Source: Acidobacteriaceae bacterium (lineage in GTDB: Bacteria > Acidobacteriota > Terriglobia > Terriglobales > Acidobacteriaceae). From it: DNA of 14,417 bases. Position 1 is the first letter of the stretch, and each line of letters begins with the position of its first letter. The translations under genes and the position numbers were made by a program. Shown here piece by piece: positions 1 to 7,956 of this stretch. The DNA lies in the NCBI GenBank assembly GCA_003156495.1, contig PMHC01000195.1:1-14417 (forward strand), read 5' to 3'. The notes beneath the pieces were generated by a model, which searched no databases, had not been told where the DNA came from, and saw only the letters and a program-made list of their open reading frames with translations.

Positions 1-297
1 CCCGGCAACGTGCGCGAGTTGCAGAATTTTATCGAGCGCGCGGTCATCCTCACTCAGGGCGAGGAGCTGCGCGTCCCTATTCATGAACTTGGCAAATCGT
101 CCTTCGCCGCCCTGCACGCCAAATCGCGCCCCGCCCCCACGCTGCGCGAATCCGAGCGCCGCGCCATCCTCGACGCCCTCAAAGCCTCCGCTGGAAAAGT
201 CTCCGGCCCCGGCGGCGCCGCCGAGCGCCTCGGCCTCAAACGCTCCACCTTGCGCAACAAAATGCTCCGCCTCCACATCGGCAAAACCGACCTGTAG
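1..297 (+). CDS. Sigma-54-dependent NtrC-family activator, C-terminal fragment
   Basis: The reading frame is open from base 1 and stops with TAG at 295-297, so only the last 98 residues are in the window. The first residues, PGNVREL, are the conserved end of the AAA+ sigma-54 interaction module (normally GWPGNVREL), followed by a Q-N-F-I-E-R-A-V helix. Residues about 50-98 form a Fis-type helix-turn-helix, with R-A-I-L-D-A-L leading to the recognition helix around G-L-K-R-S-T-L-R-N-K-M. Proteins of this family bind enhancer-like sites and use ATP hydrolysis to open sigma-54 promoters. The sensor domain lies outside the window, so the signal is unknown. It converges on the gntR gene. I found no -24/-12 promoter in the window, so nothing links it to the sugar genes. 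Codon usage is very GC-rich, unlike the AT-richer intergenic DNA that follows. Confidence 0.93.
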   Translation, partial: PGNVRELQNFIERAVILTQGEELRVPIHELGKSSFAALHAKSRPAPTLRESERRAILDALKASAGKVSGPGGAAERLGLKRSTLRNKMLRLHIGKTDL

Positions 298-412
298 CCG
301 CAAAATCGATTCGCGCAGACGCCAGCTCTTAGCGCAAATCTCCTGTAGATGTAAAACTACTTTGAAAGGGAACGACTTGAATCCTGCCGCAAAGAGGTCC
401 ATCAATCAACAG

Positions 413-1591
413 TTAGCTATCCGAGTTATCAGCGGCCTCGAGCATTCCTTTATAGCCGCACGATTTTCGTATAACCAGACGGCAGCTAAGTGAGATGTCG
501 CGCGTCGGCAGGTCGGGATTCTCAATCCGGTCGAGCATCGTCGACATAGCGACCCGGCCAATGTGCAGACACGGCTGATGTTGCGTGGTCAACGGAATAG
601 GAAGCAGGCTCGCGTACTTTACGTCGTCGATGCCCACGATGCGAATCTCATCGGGAATCCGCCGCCCTAACTTTAACAGCGTCTGCATCAGATTCGCCGC
701 GGTATAGTCGTTGGCACAAAGAAAGGCGTCGGGCCGGTGCTGATCGAGAATCGCGCGGACCTGGTCTTCATCTTCCGCATCGCCGCGAAACGCCAGTTCC
801 TCCGAGCATAGTTGATGCGATTGTTTGTAAGTAAACAGCGCCTCGCGGTATCCAGCGATGCGGGCATCCACGGTAGAAGCCGACAGCCGACGGCCGAAAA
901 ACGCAATGCGCTTGGCCCCGCAATCTACCAGATGCTCGGTCGCCGAATACGCCGTTCTGCGATTGTCTATCCCTACTAAGTCATACTTACTCCGCGCGGG
1001 ATAGGGAAAATAGCAGCGATCGAGCAGCACAACGGGAATATTAGCTTGGTCGAAGGCATCCGTGATCCGCCGATTGACCTCGTCCATACCAGGCAACAAC
1101 TCCAGCGGCGCAAAAAATACACCTGATACATGCTGTGAAATGTACTGATGGCAGAGCTCCTCGGCCGCCTCGGCCTTGGGCTTGATTGCTCCGTACATGT
1201 TTCCCCAAAGCAGAGAATGCTTGCTCGTTAGCGGGAAATTGGCCATCCCTTGACATATTGGTTCAAAGATTTCCGTCTGTCCCAACTCCGGTATAAGAAG
1301 GCCGAAGAGCCGATTACACTCCACGGCGATGGCGGTAACATACGTCCCCGATCCGATGCGACGTGTCACAAGACCAAGTCGCTGCAATTCTTTGATCGCC
1401 TTTACGATCGTCATGCGCGACACGCCGAAGCGCTTCACCAATTCGCTTTCGCTCGGCAACCGCGCCCCCTGCGCGTACATACCAGAGCGAATACTTTCTT
1501 TCAGTGATTTAAAGATAAATCTATACTTCGGCTGATCCGTCTCATTGATCTCTTGGCGCTCGGTATCTATCTTGCTGCTCGGTCCGGTCAT
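413..1591 (-). CDS. GntR-type repressor with LacI-like sugar-sensing domain
   Basis: This is a two-domain regulator of about 392 residues. Residues about 23-85 are a GntR winged helix-turn-helix (L-P-S-E-S-E-L, then F-G-V-S-R-M-T-I, then a G-S-G-T-Y-V wing). Residues about 93-380 resemble a LacI/GalR periplasmic-binding fold, with the hallmark P-D-A-F-L-C-A-N-D-Y-T-A-A and D-E-I-R-I-V-G-I-D-D segments. AraR of Bacillus subtilis has the same architecture and is released from DNA by a sugar. The start at 1591 is preferred because AAGGA lies 8 nt upstream; an in-frame ATG at 1600 abuts that motif with no spacing. It follows the PfkB kinase on the same strand, 66 nt from the chosen start, probably in one transcript. 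The inferred role is local control of the sugar genes, perhaps through the palindrome at 2823-2843. The ligand is unknown; sucrose or a fructose derivative would fit. Confidence 0.9.
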   Translation of the reverse strand: MTGPSSKIDTERQEINETDQPKYRFIFKSLKESIRSGMYAQGARLPSESELVKRFGVSRMTIVKAIKELQRLGLVTRRIGSGTYVTAIAVECNRLFGLLIPELGQTEIFEPICQGMANFPLTSKHSLLWGNMYGAIKPKAEAAEELCHQYISQHVSGVFFAPLELLPGMDEVNRRITDAFDQANIPVVLLDRCYFPYPARSKYDLVGIDNRRTAYSATEHLVDCGAKRIAFFGRRLSASTVDARIAGYREALFTYKQSHQLCSEELAFRGDAEDEDQVRAILDQHRPDAFLCANDYTAANLMQTLLKLGRRIPDEIRIVGIDDVKYASLLPIPLTTQHQPCLHIGRVAMSTMLDRIENPDLPTRDISLSCRLVIRKSCGYKGMLEAADNSDS

Positions 1592-1657
1592 CGGATTCAT
1601 CCTTAGCCGCGGTTTTCAACGCCGCAACCGCAAATAGCAAAAAGCTGAAAAATCGGA

Positions 1658-2584
1658 TCACGCTTTCTCATGCGGCTCAGCCGCCGCCTTCGAAATCAAC
1701 GCGAGACATTCCTCTCGCGTCCAAACGGGCGTAGCTCCGGCGCGACTTGCTACCAGCGCGCCAAGTGCATTCGCGAAAGTAGCAGACCGGGTTATATCCC
1801 ATCCGCTGTACATACCGTGCAGAAACGCCGCTGAAAAGGCATCGCCGGCGCCGACCGTATCGACAACCTGCACGCGAAAACCGCGAACATAATGCAGCGC
1901 ATGTTTAGAGAATACCGCGCAGCCCTGGCCACCCAACGTGATGCAAATGGTTTCAATGCTCCACATCTTCGACCAATATTCGCAAAACGCCTCTAACTGA
2001 TATGTCTGTCCTGGTTGCGTTTGCGCAAATAAAATTTGCGTCTCTGACTCATTGAGCTTAATCACATCGGCCAATGCAGAAAGCCGCTGAACCAGCGGCA
2101 GATTCCAATGTCCCTCGCGAAGATTAATATCGTAGAACCGCTTCGCTTTCGTAACGCATTCCAGAATCCGATGCAAGTTACTCTCGGCCCGCGCATCGGT
2201 CTGCGCGAGCGTGCCGAAATAGAACCAGTCCGGCCCGTATTCCTGGATGCGCTGAATAAAGCTATCAGTAACTTGCACACAGTCAAATGCCGCGGGACGC
2301 GCAATAGAGAACCTGGCATTGCCCGCGTCGTCCGTCTTAACAATTGCCGCGCCCGTTGGATGATCCGCCGAAACCTGAAGCGTTACACCATCCACGCTAA
2401 TACCTAAACCTTGTATTTGACGTAGAGCGCGCATCCCTCGCTCATCATTGCCAACCGCGCTCACTACAAGAGCGGATTCCCCAAGCCGCCGGGCATGGAC
2501 GGAAAAGTTTAGCGGCGCTCCGCCCAAATACTCGTGAGAGCCCAGTACATCCCACAAGACTTCTCCAACGCTAACAATCCGCAC
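1658..2584 (-). CDS. PfkB-family sugar kinase, probable fructokinase
   Basis: Probably an ATP-dependent fructokinase giving fructose 6-phosphate in the cytoplasm. With a GTG start at 2584 it has 308 residues, normal for the family. The N-terminus reads G-E-V-L-W-D, followed by G-G-A-P-L-N-F-S-V-H (residues 21-30), the substrate-binding signature of fructokinase-like PfkB proteins. D-I-N-L-R at 152-156 matches the fructokinase D-x-N-L-R motif. D-T-V-G-A-G-D-A-F at 242-250 is the PfkB signature 2, with D248 the catalytic base. The GTG is chosen because GGAGG lies 5 nt before it and the fold begins there. An ATG at 2611 would add nine residues but has AAGGAG only 3 nt away. Sucrose phosphorylase in this window releases free fructose, so the kinase completes that route. 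Sugar specificity cannot be proven from sequence; ribokinase or 2-keto-3-deoxygluconate kinase activity is possible but less likely given the GEVLWD/GGAPLNF pattern. Confidence 0.88.
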   Translation of the reverse strand: MRIVSVGEVLWDVLGSHEYLGGAPLNFSVHARRLGESALVVSAVGNDERGMRALRQIQGLGISVDGVTLQVSADHPTGAAIVKTDDAGNARFSIARPAAFDCVQVTDSFIQRIQEYGPDWFYFGTLAQTDARAESNLHRILECVTKAKRFYDINLREGHWNLPLVQRLSALADVIKLNESETQILFAQTQPGQTYQLEAFCEYWSKMWSIETICITLGGQGCAVFSKHALHYVRGFRVQVVDTVGAGDAFSAAFLHGMYSGWDITRSATFANALGALVASRAGATPVWTREECLALISKAAAEPHEKA

Positions 2585-3074
2585 CTTTCCCTCCAATAGG
2601 CAAGTCCACATACGCTCCTTGCGCTATCAGCTATCACCCGAAGCTATATAATTTCAGACTTACAAGCGCGCGATCCATGCCCTAGCCGTGCGGGCAGCAG
2701 TAACCATGCAACAAGCTCCGTCAAAGTATATCCGGCGCAAGCAGCCACGCATCAGGCATAAGAGCGAATTGCGATGCGCTTAGAGACGCTGTCCGCTATT
2801 AGTATCTATAATTATATTCAACTTGTCTATAATAATTAGACAACCGCAGAAACAATTCCGTGTTAGCACGCGCTGCCGAGCCGACATAGCGAAACTTACA
2901 CGCACAGATGCAGCATTAGTGCTTTCGTACCATTCAGAAAGCAATTTGGCGTTTTGCCTGGGCGGCTTTATTACTAACATCGCGTTGACTGCGATCCCCG
3001 AGAGTATAAAGTCACCCAAGCAAAGTCAAAATCCCCTACTTATCGTACGACTGTGCCGCCAATCCGGCCGTCAC
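2585..3074. other. 490-bp non-coding stretch between BNR protein gene and fructokinase gene
   Basis: No convincing gene is present; the small open frames lack ribosome sites and protein-like composition. It holds the palindrome at 2823-2843 within an AT-rich patch (about 2800-2843). It also has a 7-bp inverted repeat TGCTTTC/GAAAGCA at 2920-2926 and 2937-2943 with a 10-nt loop and no T-run. I see no clear terminator after the BNR protein gene. The kinase/regulator transcript probably starts here, but I could not settle on one -35/-10 pair. Confidence 0.6.
2823..2843. promoter_or_regulatory. Palindromic operator candidate upstream of the kinase-regulator operon
   Basis: Perfect 7-bp arms TTGTCTA (2823-2829) and TAGACAA (2837-2843) flank a 7-bp AT-only centre. 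Arm symmetry, total length of 21 bp and an AT-rich promoter-like setting suit a dimeric GntR-type repressor. The site lies about 240 bp upstream of the kinase start. On the minus strand, loose -35/-10-like hexamers overlap it. That the gntR product encoded downstream binds here is an inference. Confidence 0.5.
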
Positions 3075-4301
3075 TTAATTCGATGGTTTGTATTCTCCCA
3101 CCGTCGTTCCCTGCTTGATCCACTCCTCACTGAAACGCACGCTCTTAATCGCGCGACGACGATAGGTATAGGCAACCATGATTTTCTTGTCCAAAAGCTG
3201 GTAGAGGCTGGGATAGCTATATTCCTCCAGACCAAATGGTGCCTTACCCGGCGCATATGTGCTATCGGGTACTTCAAGATCCCGTGCTGCAGACCAAGTA
3301 ACGCCATCGTCTGCCGAAAGCGCCAGCGTCAGCGGCGCGCGTGGACCGGTTTGCGGAACATGCACGCCCTTACGGCCCGACATATTGTCAAAAGCCATTA
3401 CCAGATGGCCATTCGCCAGCTTGATCGCTTGAATCGAAGCATTGTTATTGGGCAGAGTCGTTGCTACAGGAGGCGCCCAATGGCATCCATCCACAGAAGC
3501 TGAGCGATAAATATAATCGGCAAAACGACTGCGGAAGAATGCAACATAATTTTTCGCAGCCAGCTTGACGATATTCATGTGGACCATGCCACCCGAATCC
3601 GGAACGATGCACTCCTTCCAGGTGTTGCCGCCGTCGCTACTAACTTCTACCGCCGAATAGTTGTTTTGAGCGCCATCGGTAATGCCGTTCGCCGTCGAAT
3701 AGAACAAAGGCAGAATCAGCGTGCCATTTTCACCGTCAACAATGTGCTGCCTAGTATATGAACCCGCTTTGGCGAAAACCACAACCGGGGTTGACCAAGT
3801 AACACCTCCATCTTTCGAGATGGACTTCAATACCTGAGAATCCGCCTGCCCCTTGCCGGCGCTTTGCGCCGTATGGAATACCCAGATATCGCCGTTGAAG
3901 GCTTCAAATGGAACTGGGTTTTGAAATGATTTTGCTGGATCGCGATCGACAAGGATCGTTTGTCCCCAGGTATTTTCGCCTTTTTTCAGACGCGATACCA
4001 CGATCCCTACATTTGACTGTCCTTCTTCGCTGCCGGAAAACCAAAAGCACAATAAGTCGCCATTACGCAGCAAAAGCATATTGGACGCGTGAGCAGAAGC
4101 ATAGAGCGCTGGCAGCATCGCCGAACTCGCGGCGGGCATATTCGGCACCGACACCAGCGTTGCTTGCGACATTGGCGGGTAGCTCACCTTTTCAGTGCTT
4201 GAGGACGCAGGCGAAACAGCAGCGCTCTGGGCTTGTACGCCTAAGAGCAACACAAGCGGCAAGATAACCATCCATGAAAACTTGCGAAGAATTACCGACA
4301 T
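3075..4301 (-). CDS. Secreted sialidase-like BNR/Asp-box beta-propeller protein
   Basis: A 408-residue exported protein. The ATG at 4301 is preferred because GAGG lies 5 nt upstream; another ATG sits directly in front (4304). A longer frame to 4373 is open but lacks a ribosome site. Residues 1-25 form a signal peptide (basic R-K, hydrophobic V-I-L-P-L-V-L-L-L, probable cleavage after AQA-type sequence). Four Asp-box turns (S-x-D-x-G-x-T-W type) occur near 161-169, 220-228, 267-275 and 328-336, as in six-bladed sialidase propellers. It also carries the marks of a widespread bacterial BNR_2 family: H-A-S-N at 71-74, L-P-N-N-N at 283-287, E-Y-S-Y-P at 360-364, and Y-T-Y-R-R near 378. The canonical sialidase R-I-P motif is not visible, so sialic acid specificity is not supported. 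It lies between the receptor and the kinase genes. It may trim or bind a carbohydrate outside the cytoplasm; the substrate is unknown. Confidence 0.8.
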   Translation of the reverse strand: MSVILRKFSWMVILPLVLLLGVQAQSAAVSPASSSTEKVSYPPMSQATLVSVPNMPAASSAMLPALYASAHASNMLLLRNGDLLCFWFSGSEEGQSNVGIVVSRLKKGENTWGQTILVDRDPAKSFQNPVPFEAFNGDIWVFHTAQSAGKGQADSQVLKSISKDGGVTWSTPVVVFAKAGSYTRQHIVDGENGTLILPLFYSTANGITDGAQNNYSAVEVSSDGGNTWKECIVPDSGGMVHMNIVKLAAKNYVAFFRSRFADYIYRSASVDGCHWAPPVATTLPNNNASIQAIKLANGHLVMAFDNMSGRKGVHVPQTGPRAPLTLALSADDGVTWSAARDLEVPDSTYAPGKAPFGLEEYSYPSLYQLLDKKIMVAYTYRRRAIKSVRFSEEWIKQGTTVGEYKPSN

Positions 4302-4384
4302 CATCACCTCAAAAATCGTTAACTGCGGTAGAGCCAACCGTCTTCTTATGCATTTGGTATATCTACAAACCATGCTGACTGCGT

Positions 4385-4428
4385 AAAAAGTGTGTAGAGA
4401 GATATATTGGCATATACCTCTCTACACA
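4385..4428 (-). terminator. Intrinsic terminator of the TonB-dependent receptor gene
   Basis: Eleven-bp perfect arms TGTGTAGAGAG (4391-4401) and CTCTCTACACA (4418-4428) continue through one A/C mismatch into five more pairs around a TGGC loop, about 17 bp in all. On the minus strand the hairpin is followed by C and then five T (4389-4385). It begins 7 nt past the receptor stop codon. This suggests the BNR protein gene downstream is transcribed separately or by read-through. Confidence 0.82.
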
Positions 4429-4435
4429 AAGTGAG

Positions 4436-7400
4436 TTAAAAGTTAATCCGCCCGCTAATTTGCATGGTGCGTGCGGTAGCCGAAGTTAATTCACCAAAAC
4501 TGCCAGAAGATATATTTGTATTTAATCCGCCGTAGTTTGTGCGGTTAAGCGCATTGAATGCATCGGCACGCAATTGAAAGGTCCGCTTATCGGTAAACTT
4601 AAACGTTTTGCCCATTGAGAAATCGAGCACTACCGACCCCGGACTGTTCGTCGCATAGCGTCCCAACGATCCGCCACGTACTTGGGCATCGCTAAGAGAC
4701 GAAAGGTTTACAGATGAATATGCAGAGGCATTCAAGTATTGGTGCAAGCCGGCATTCCGATAACCACCGAGCGTCCGCTTTACGCCCTCAACACCGTCAG
4801 GTCGGTCGCTCGGATACGATGAGTCCCCATTGGTAATGTTAGCGGGCAAACCGCTTCTTGCCTTGAAAACCCCTGAAATCTGCCATCCGTCAAGCAACAA
4901 CTTAGCTGGACGGTTAGCTAGATTCACCCATTCTTTAACAGGAATTTCCCACAGTGCATTCCCTGTAAAGGTTGTACGCAGATCGAAGGGCGTCGGACCG
5001 TATTCGGCGCGGATATTATTGTTATCTTGAGGAGCGGCTTGCAGCAACAGGTTAGAATCGCCAAACGACATGGCATGAGACCAGGCAAAAGCACCGGAGT
5101 AGTTCAGTCCGTGCCAGGGTGCCCTTACCAGTTGAATCTGCAGTCCGTTGTAATTGCTGGCGTCTCCAGCATAGTAATAACGGAATTGCCCCCAAGTTGC
5201 GCGAGAAAGTACTCCAGTCGTGCGGTCCGGCAGGTTTTTGGTGATTGTCATGTTCTCTTTGAGGCCACGATTGGCAATATAGTCGACTTCGACGCGATGC
5301 GATCCGGGCAGTACGCGCTCGACTCCAAGCATCCATTGAATGCTGTACGGATTCGGGAAGTTCTCTGAAATCGACGTATTAACGACCTCGGTTGAAATGA
5401 CGCCCGTAGTCTGTAAGCTGGTCAGCGCCTGAGTAAATTGAGAACGAGGCAATGGGTAAGCCAATCCAGAATTCTCCGCCTGCGTGCCGGTCAGCGTAAC
5501 ACGGAATGGCACTGAGGCCGAGTCCTGAACCTCGTCGATCGGGCCGCCATAGATCGGGTGCGGGCCAACAAATACGCCGACACCGCCACGCACTACCGTG
5601 TTCTGTTGCGGCCCGAGAGACCAGGAGAAGCCTAAACGAGGCTGAATGTTATTAAAGTCCGCTTTATAAAGTGAATTGGCGGAACGATAGGCGCCATAAC
5701 CACCGCCCAGGCTAGGATCCGTCGAATCGATGCCGCGGTTGTATAAGCGCCCACTATCTTCCTTGGGAATTGTAAAGTAGTCATAGCGCAGACCAAGGTT
5801 GACGGTCAGGCTGCTTGAGAACTTCCAGTCATCCTGCAGAAATCCGCCGATTTGATAGGTATGAATATTAAATGGATTAAGGTCAAAGGTAATCTGCACC
5901 TTGCTTGGCGTATTAATAAGGAAGTCGCTCAGCGAGCTGTAGCCAAAGGTTGCAGTATTGTAATCGGTACGTCCCGCGTCTTGCCTTTGTATAATCAGGC
6001 CCGCAGTTAGCGCATGAGAACCATAGTTTTTGGCTATCTGCTGCTCTCCCGTGTAAAAATCACCCGTCTTCAGAAATTGTTCCGCACCGCTCGAGTCTAT
6101 TCCGGAAAGCGAAATCTCCTCAAGATCGCTGCTGAAGCCCTGATCGAGCCGCTGCAGGCGAATTCTGTTGTAACCGAAGCGCGTCAAGGTTGTATAGCTA
6201 TGCGCCGAGTGCGTATAAGCGGTGTTGATGCCATCTGTGTGACCGGTTGTGCTGCGCGCATCAATCGGAAGAAGATTTGGTGCGAATTTATATGGCCGCG
6301 AACGAATATAGCGAGCATAAATCAAGTCGTTCTCGGTCGGATGATAATCAATGCGCGCGACGCCATTACCATCCCGCTGGATCAAAGAACCTGAGCCATA
6401 ATATTCCGTGGATATCGCGGTTGCGTCACTGCTGGGCTGTGAAACCGTAGGGAACTGATCCAGCACACTCGTAAAGGCGCTCGGTGCGATGCTCTTAAGA
6501 TATGGCGTAGGCACCGTTCCTGAAACAGCTTCATACGACGAGATACGCACTCCCTCATAACTGCCAAAGAAAAACAACTTATTACGAAGAATAGCGCCGC
6601 CCACCGATCCGCCATATTGGTTAAACGTCGAACGCGGCTTAGACGTCAAAAATTGATTGCGCGCATCATACGCGCTCAGATCGTTGATTTCTTCCAGGCG
6701 GCCATGATACTCGTTTGCGCCCGAACGCGTGATTATATTCACATTGCCCGACATCGTGCCGCCGATCGTGGCCGGCGCTATGCCCTTAACAATGCTAACT
6801 TCGGCAATCGCATCATTATTGATCGTATTGATGACATTCGGTCCTTGATAAAAGCCGAATGCCGCCATTTCCGGGTCGGAGGTCGCATTCGTACTGTCCA
6901 CGGTCAGGTTAAAGCCGGCCGGTGGAAGTCCATTAATAGATAGAGCAGCTCCTGCCGGAGTTGAACTGGCATTCTCGGTTGTTATGCCCGCGCCCAGTTG
7001 CAGCACACTTGTCCAGTCTTCCTTGGCGACAGGTAGCTGGTTGAGCGTCTCGCTGGTGAGGCTAATATTTTGCTGCGGCGTTACAGAGTCTAAATTGACT
7101 GCTTCGGCACTGACTTGAACGACAGTAACATCGGAGGCCAGCGCTAACGCAAAATCTATGCGCTGCTCGGAGGCCGCGCTCAACGTGATTCCTATTCTTT
7201 CCTGAGTTTGAAAACCCTGCCGCGAGGCACGCAGGGTGTAGGTGCCAATTGGAACAAAGTCAAATACATAAATTCCTTGGGCGTTGGAAACAGCTTTGCG
7301 TTCCGTCCCCGTACTGGGGCTTTTCAATGTGAGGTCCGAATCCGCGACAAGCGCTCCGGTCGGATCGGTAATCGTCCCCGAAATCTTCGCTGTCGTCATC

Positions 7401-7492
7401 TGAGCATTGAGCTTCCCACAAAACAACTGGCCAAATACACACAGCAATAGCAACAAAGTTGACCAGTACCTGTTTGATGTTCTTCCGGTCAT
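4436..7492 (-). CDS. TonB-dependent outer-membrane receptor, Oar-like with carboxypeptidase-regulatory domain
   Basis: A 1018-residue outer-membrane transporter of the type expanded in Acidobacteriota. Residues 1-30 are a signal peptide with a Leu-rich core. Residues about 35-118 are a CarboxypepD_reg-like beta-sandwich (I-S-G-T-I-T-D-P-T-G-A near 37-47, G-I-Y-V-F-D-F-V-P-I-G-T-Y-T-L near 73-87). The plug domain follows, with V-T-V-V-Q-V near 122-127 as a possible TonB box and N-V-N-I-I-T-R-S-G-A-N-E-Y-H-G at about 250-264. The rest is a beta-barrel ending in aromatic F (I-S-G-R-I-N-F). ATG 7492 is chosen because AGGAG lies 5 nt upstream; a GTG at 7498 overlaps that motif. It is transcribed divergently from the phosphorylase operon and ends in a hairpin terminator. 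It would import the locus's sugar or a larger precursor, powered by TonB. Ligand identity is inferred from context only. Confidence 0.95.
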   Translation of the reverse strand: MTGRTSNRYWSTLLLLLCVFGQLFCGKLNAQMTTAKISGTITDPTGALVADSDLTLKSPSTGTERKAVSNAQGIYVFDFVPIGTYTLRASRQGFQTQERIGITLSAASEQRIDFALALASDVTVVQVSAEAVNLDSVTPQQNISLTSETLNQLPVAKEDWTSVLQLGAGITTENASSTPAGAALSINGLPPAGFNLTVDSTNATSDPEMAAFGFYQGPNVINTINNDAIAEVSIVKGIAPATIGGTMSGNVNIITRSGANEYHGRLEEINDLSAYDARNQFLTSKPRSTFNQYGGSVGGAILRNKLFFFGSYEGVRISSYEAVSGTVPTPYLKSIAPSAFTSVLDQFPTVSQPSSDATAISTEYYGSGSLIQRDGNGVARIDYHPTENDLIYARYIRSRPYKFAPNLLPIDARSTTGHTDGINTAYTHSAHSYTTLTRFGYNRIRLQRLDQGFSSDLEEISLSGIDSSGAEQFLKTGDFYTGEQQIAKNYGSHALTAGLIIQRQDAGRTDYNTATFGYSSLSDFLINTPSKVQITFDLNPFNIHTYQIGGFLQDDWKFSSSLTVNLGLRYDYFTIPKEDSGRLYNRGIDSTDPSLGGGYGAYRSANSLYKADFNNIQPRLGFSWSLGPQQNTVVRGGVGVFVGPHPIYGGPIDEVQDSASVPFRVTLTGTQAENSGLAYPLPRSQFTQALTSLQTTGVISTEVVNTSISENFPNPYSIQWMLGVERVLPGSHRVEVDYIANRGLKENMTITKNLPDRTTGVLSRATWGQFRYYYAGDASNYNGLQIQLVRAPWHGLNYSGAFAWSHAMSFGDSNLLLQAAPQDNNNIRAEYGPTPFDLRTTFTGNALWEIPVKEWVNLANRPAKLLLDGWQISGVFKARSGLPANITNGDSSYPSDRPDGVEGVKRTLGGYRNAGLHQYLNASAYSSVNLSSLSDAQVRGGSLGRYATNSPGSVVLDFSMGKTFKFTDKRTFQLRADAFNALNRTNYGGLNTNISSGSFGELTSATARTMQISGRINF

Positions 7493-7540
7493 TTGCACTC
7501 CTAGGGGTCATATATACGTGCTTATCAAATTGCTCAAACA

Positions 7541-7569
7541 TCTTTACGCATATAAAAATCCTTTGTCAA
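7541..7569 (-). promoter_or_regulatory. Sigma-70-type promoter for the TonB-dependent receptor gene
   Basis: On the minus strand a perfect -35 TTGACA (7569-7564) is followed by a 17-nt spacer and a weak -10 TAAAGA (7546-7541). Transcription would start near 7534, giving a leader of roughly 40 nt before the ATG at 7492. The weak -10 suggests the promoter may depend on an activator; the palindrome at 7582-7597 lies just upstream of the -35. Confidence 0.6.
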
Positions 7570-7581
7570 GCGATTATTTTC

Positions 7582-7597
7582 ATAAATGTGCATTTAT
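7582..7597. promoter_or_regulatory. Palindrome upstream of the receptor promoter
   Basis: ATAAATG and CATTTAT arms flank a 2-bp TG centre. The centre lies about 55 bp upstream of the predicted start of receptor transcription, immediately behind the -35 box, a usual position for an activator dimer. Which protein binds is unknown; the sequence differs from the palindrome at 2823-2843. Confidence 0.4.
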
Positions 7598-7927
7598 TGT
7601 GGAATACGTATGTAGAGATAAATATAAAGCCAGTCGGATCACTATATAACTACTTGTTGTATTTTTTTGCACTCTACCGATTCTGGACTATGACGATCAA
7701 AAAACAGGGAAATCCGTGCAATTGCTCTAAAAAAGCACCTTGATCCAGTCGCGGTGAATCGGAATCGATTTTGCATCAGCTCAAGCCCTCGCGTAAAAGC
7801 GAGCACGGTTCAGCCTAGTGTTCCGAGCGGCAGCCGCCAGATAAATTTGAAAATGCAATGCTGGATAGATCGTAAATTTCATAGTATTATCGTTATATTC
7901 ATTAACTTGATTTATTTTCATTTTGTT

Positions 7928-7956
7928 TTTTCAGACGGGTTAAAAGGTTGTATATC
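7928..7956 (+). promoter_or_regulatory. Candidate promoter for the dehydrogenase-phosphorylase operon
   Basis: TTTTCA (7928-7933), a 17-nt spacer and TATATC (7951-7956) each match four of six consensus positions and lie downstream of a very AT-rich tract (about 7875-7932). The start would fall near 7963, about 100 nt before the ATG at 8064. One arm of the long-spaced inverted repeat would overlap the start point. This is a moderate call; other weak hexamers exist nearby. Confidence 0.35.

Noticed and set aside
2823..3503. A 226-codon open frame on the plus strand opposite the BNR gene
   Set aside because: It runs antisense to a well-supported gene, begins in the palindrome region, lacks a ribosome site and has arginine/cysteine-rich shadow-frame composition.
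3075..4301. A true sialidase and a sialic acid catabolic locus
   Set aside because: The R-I-P motif is not visible and no nan genes are present; the protein fits a wider BNR_2 group of uncertain activity.
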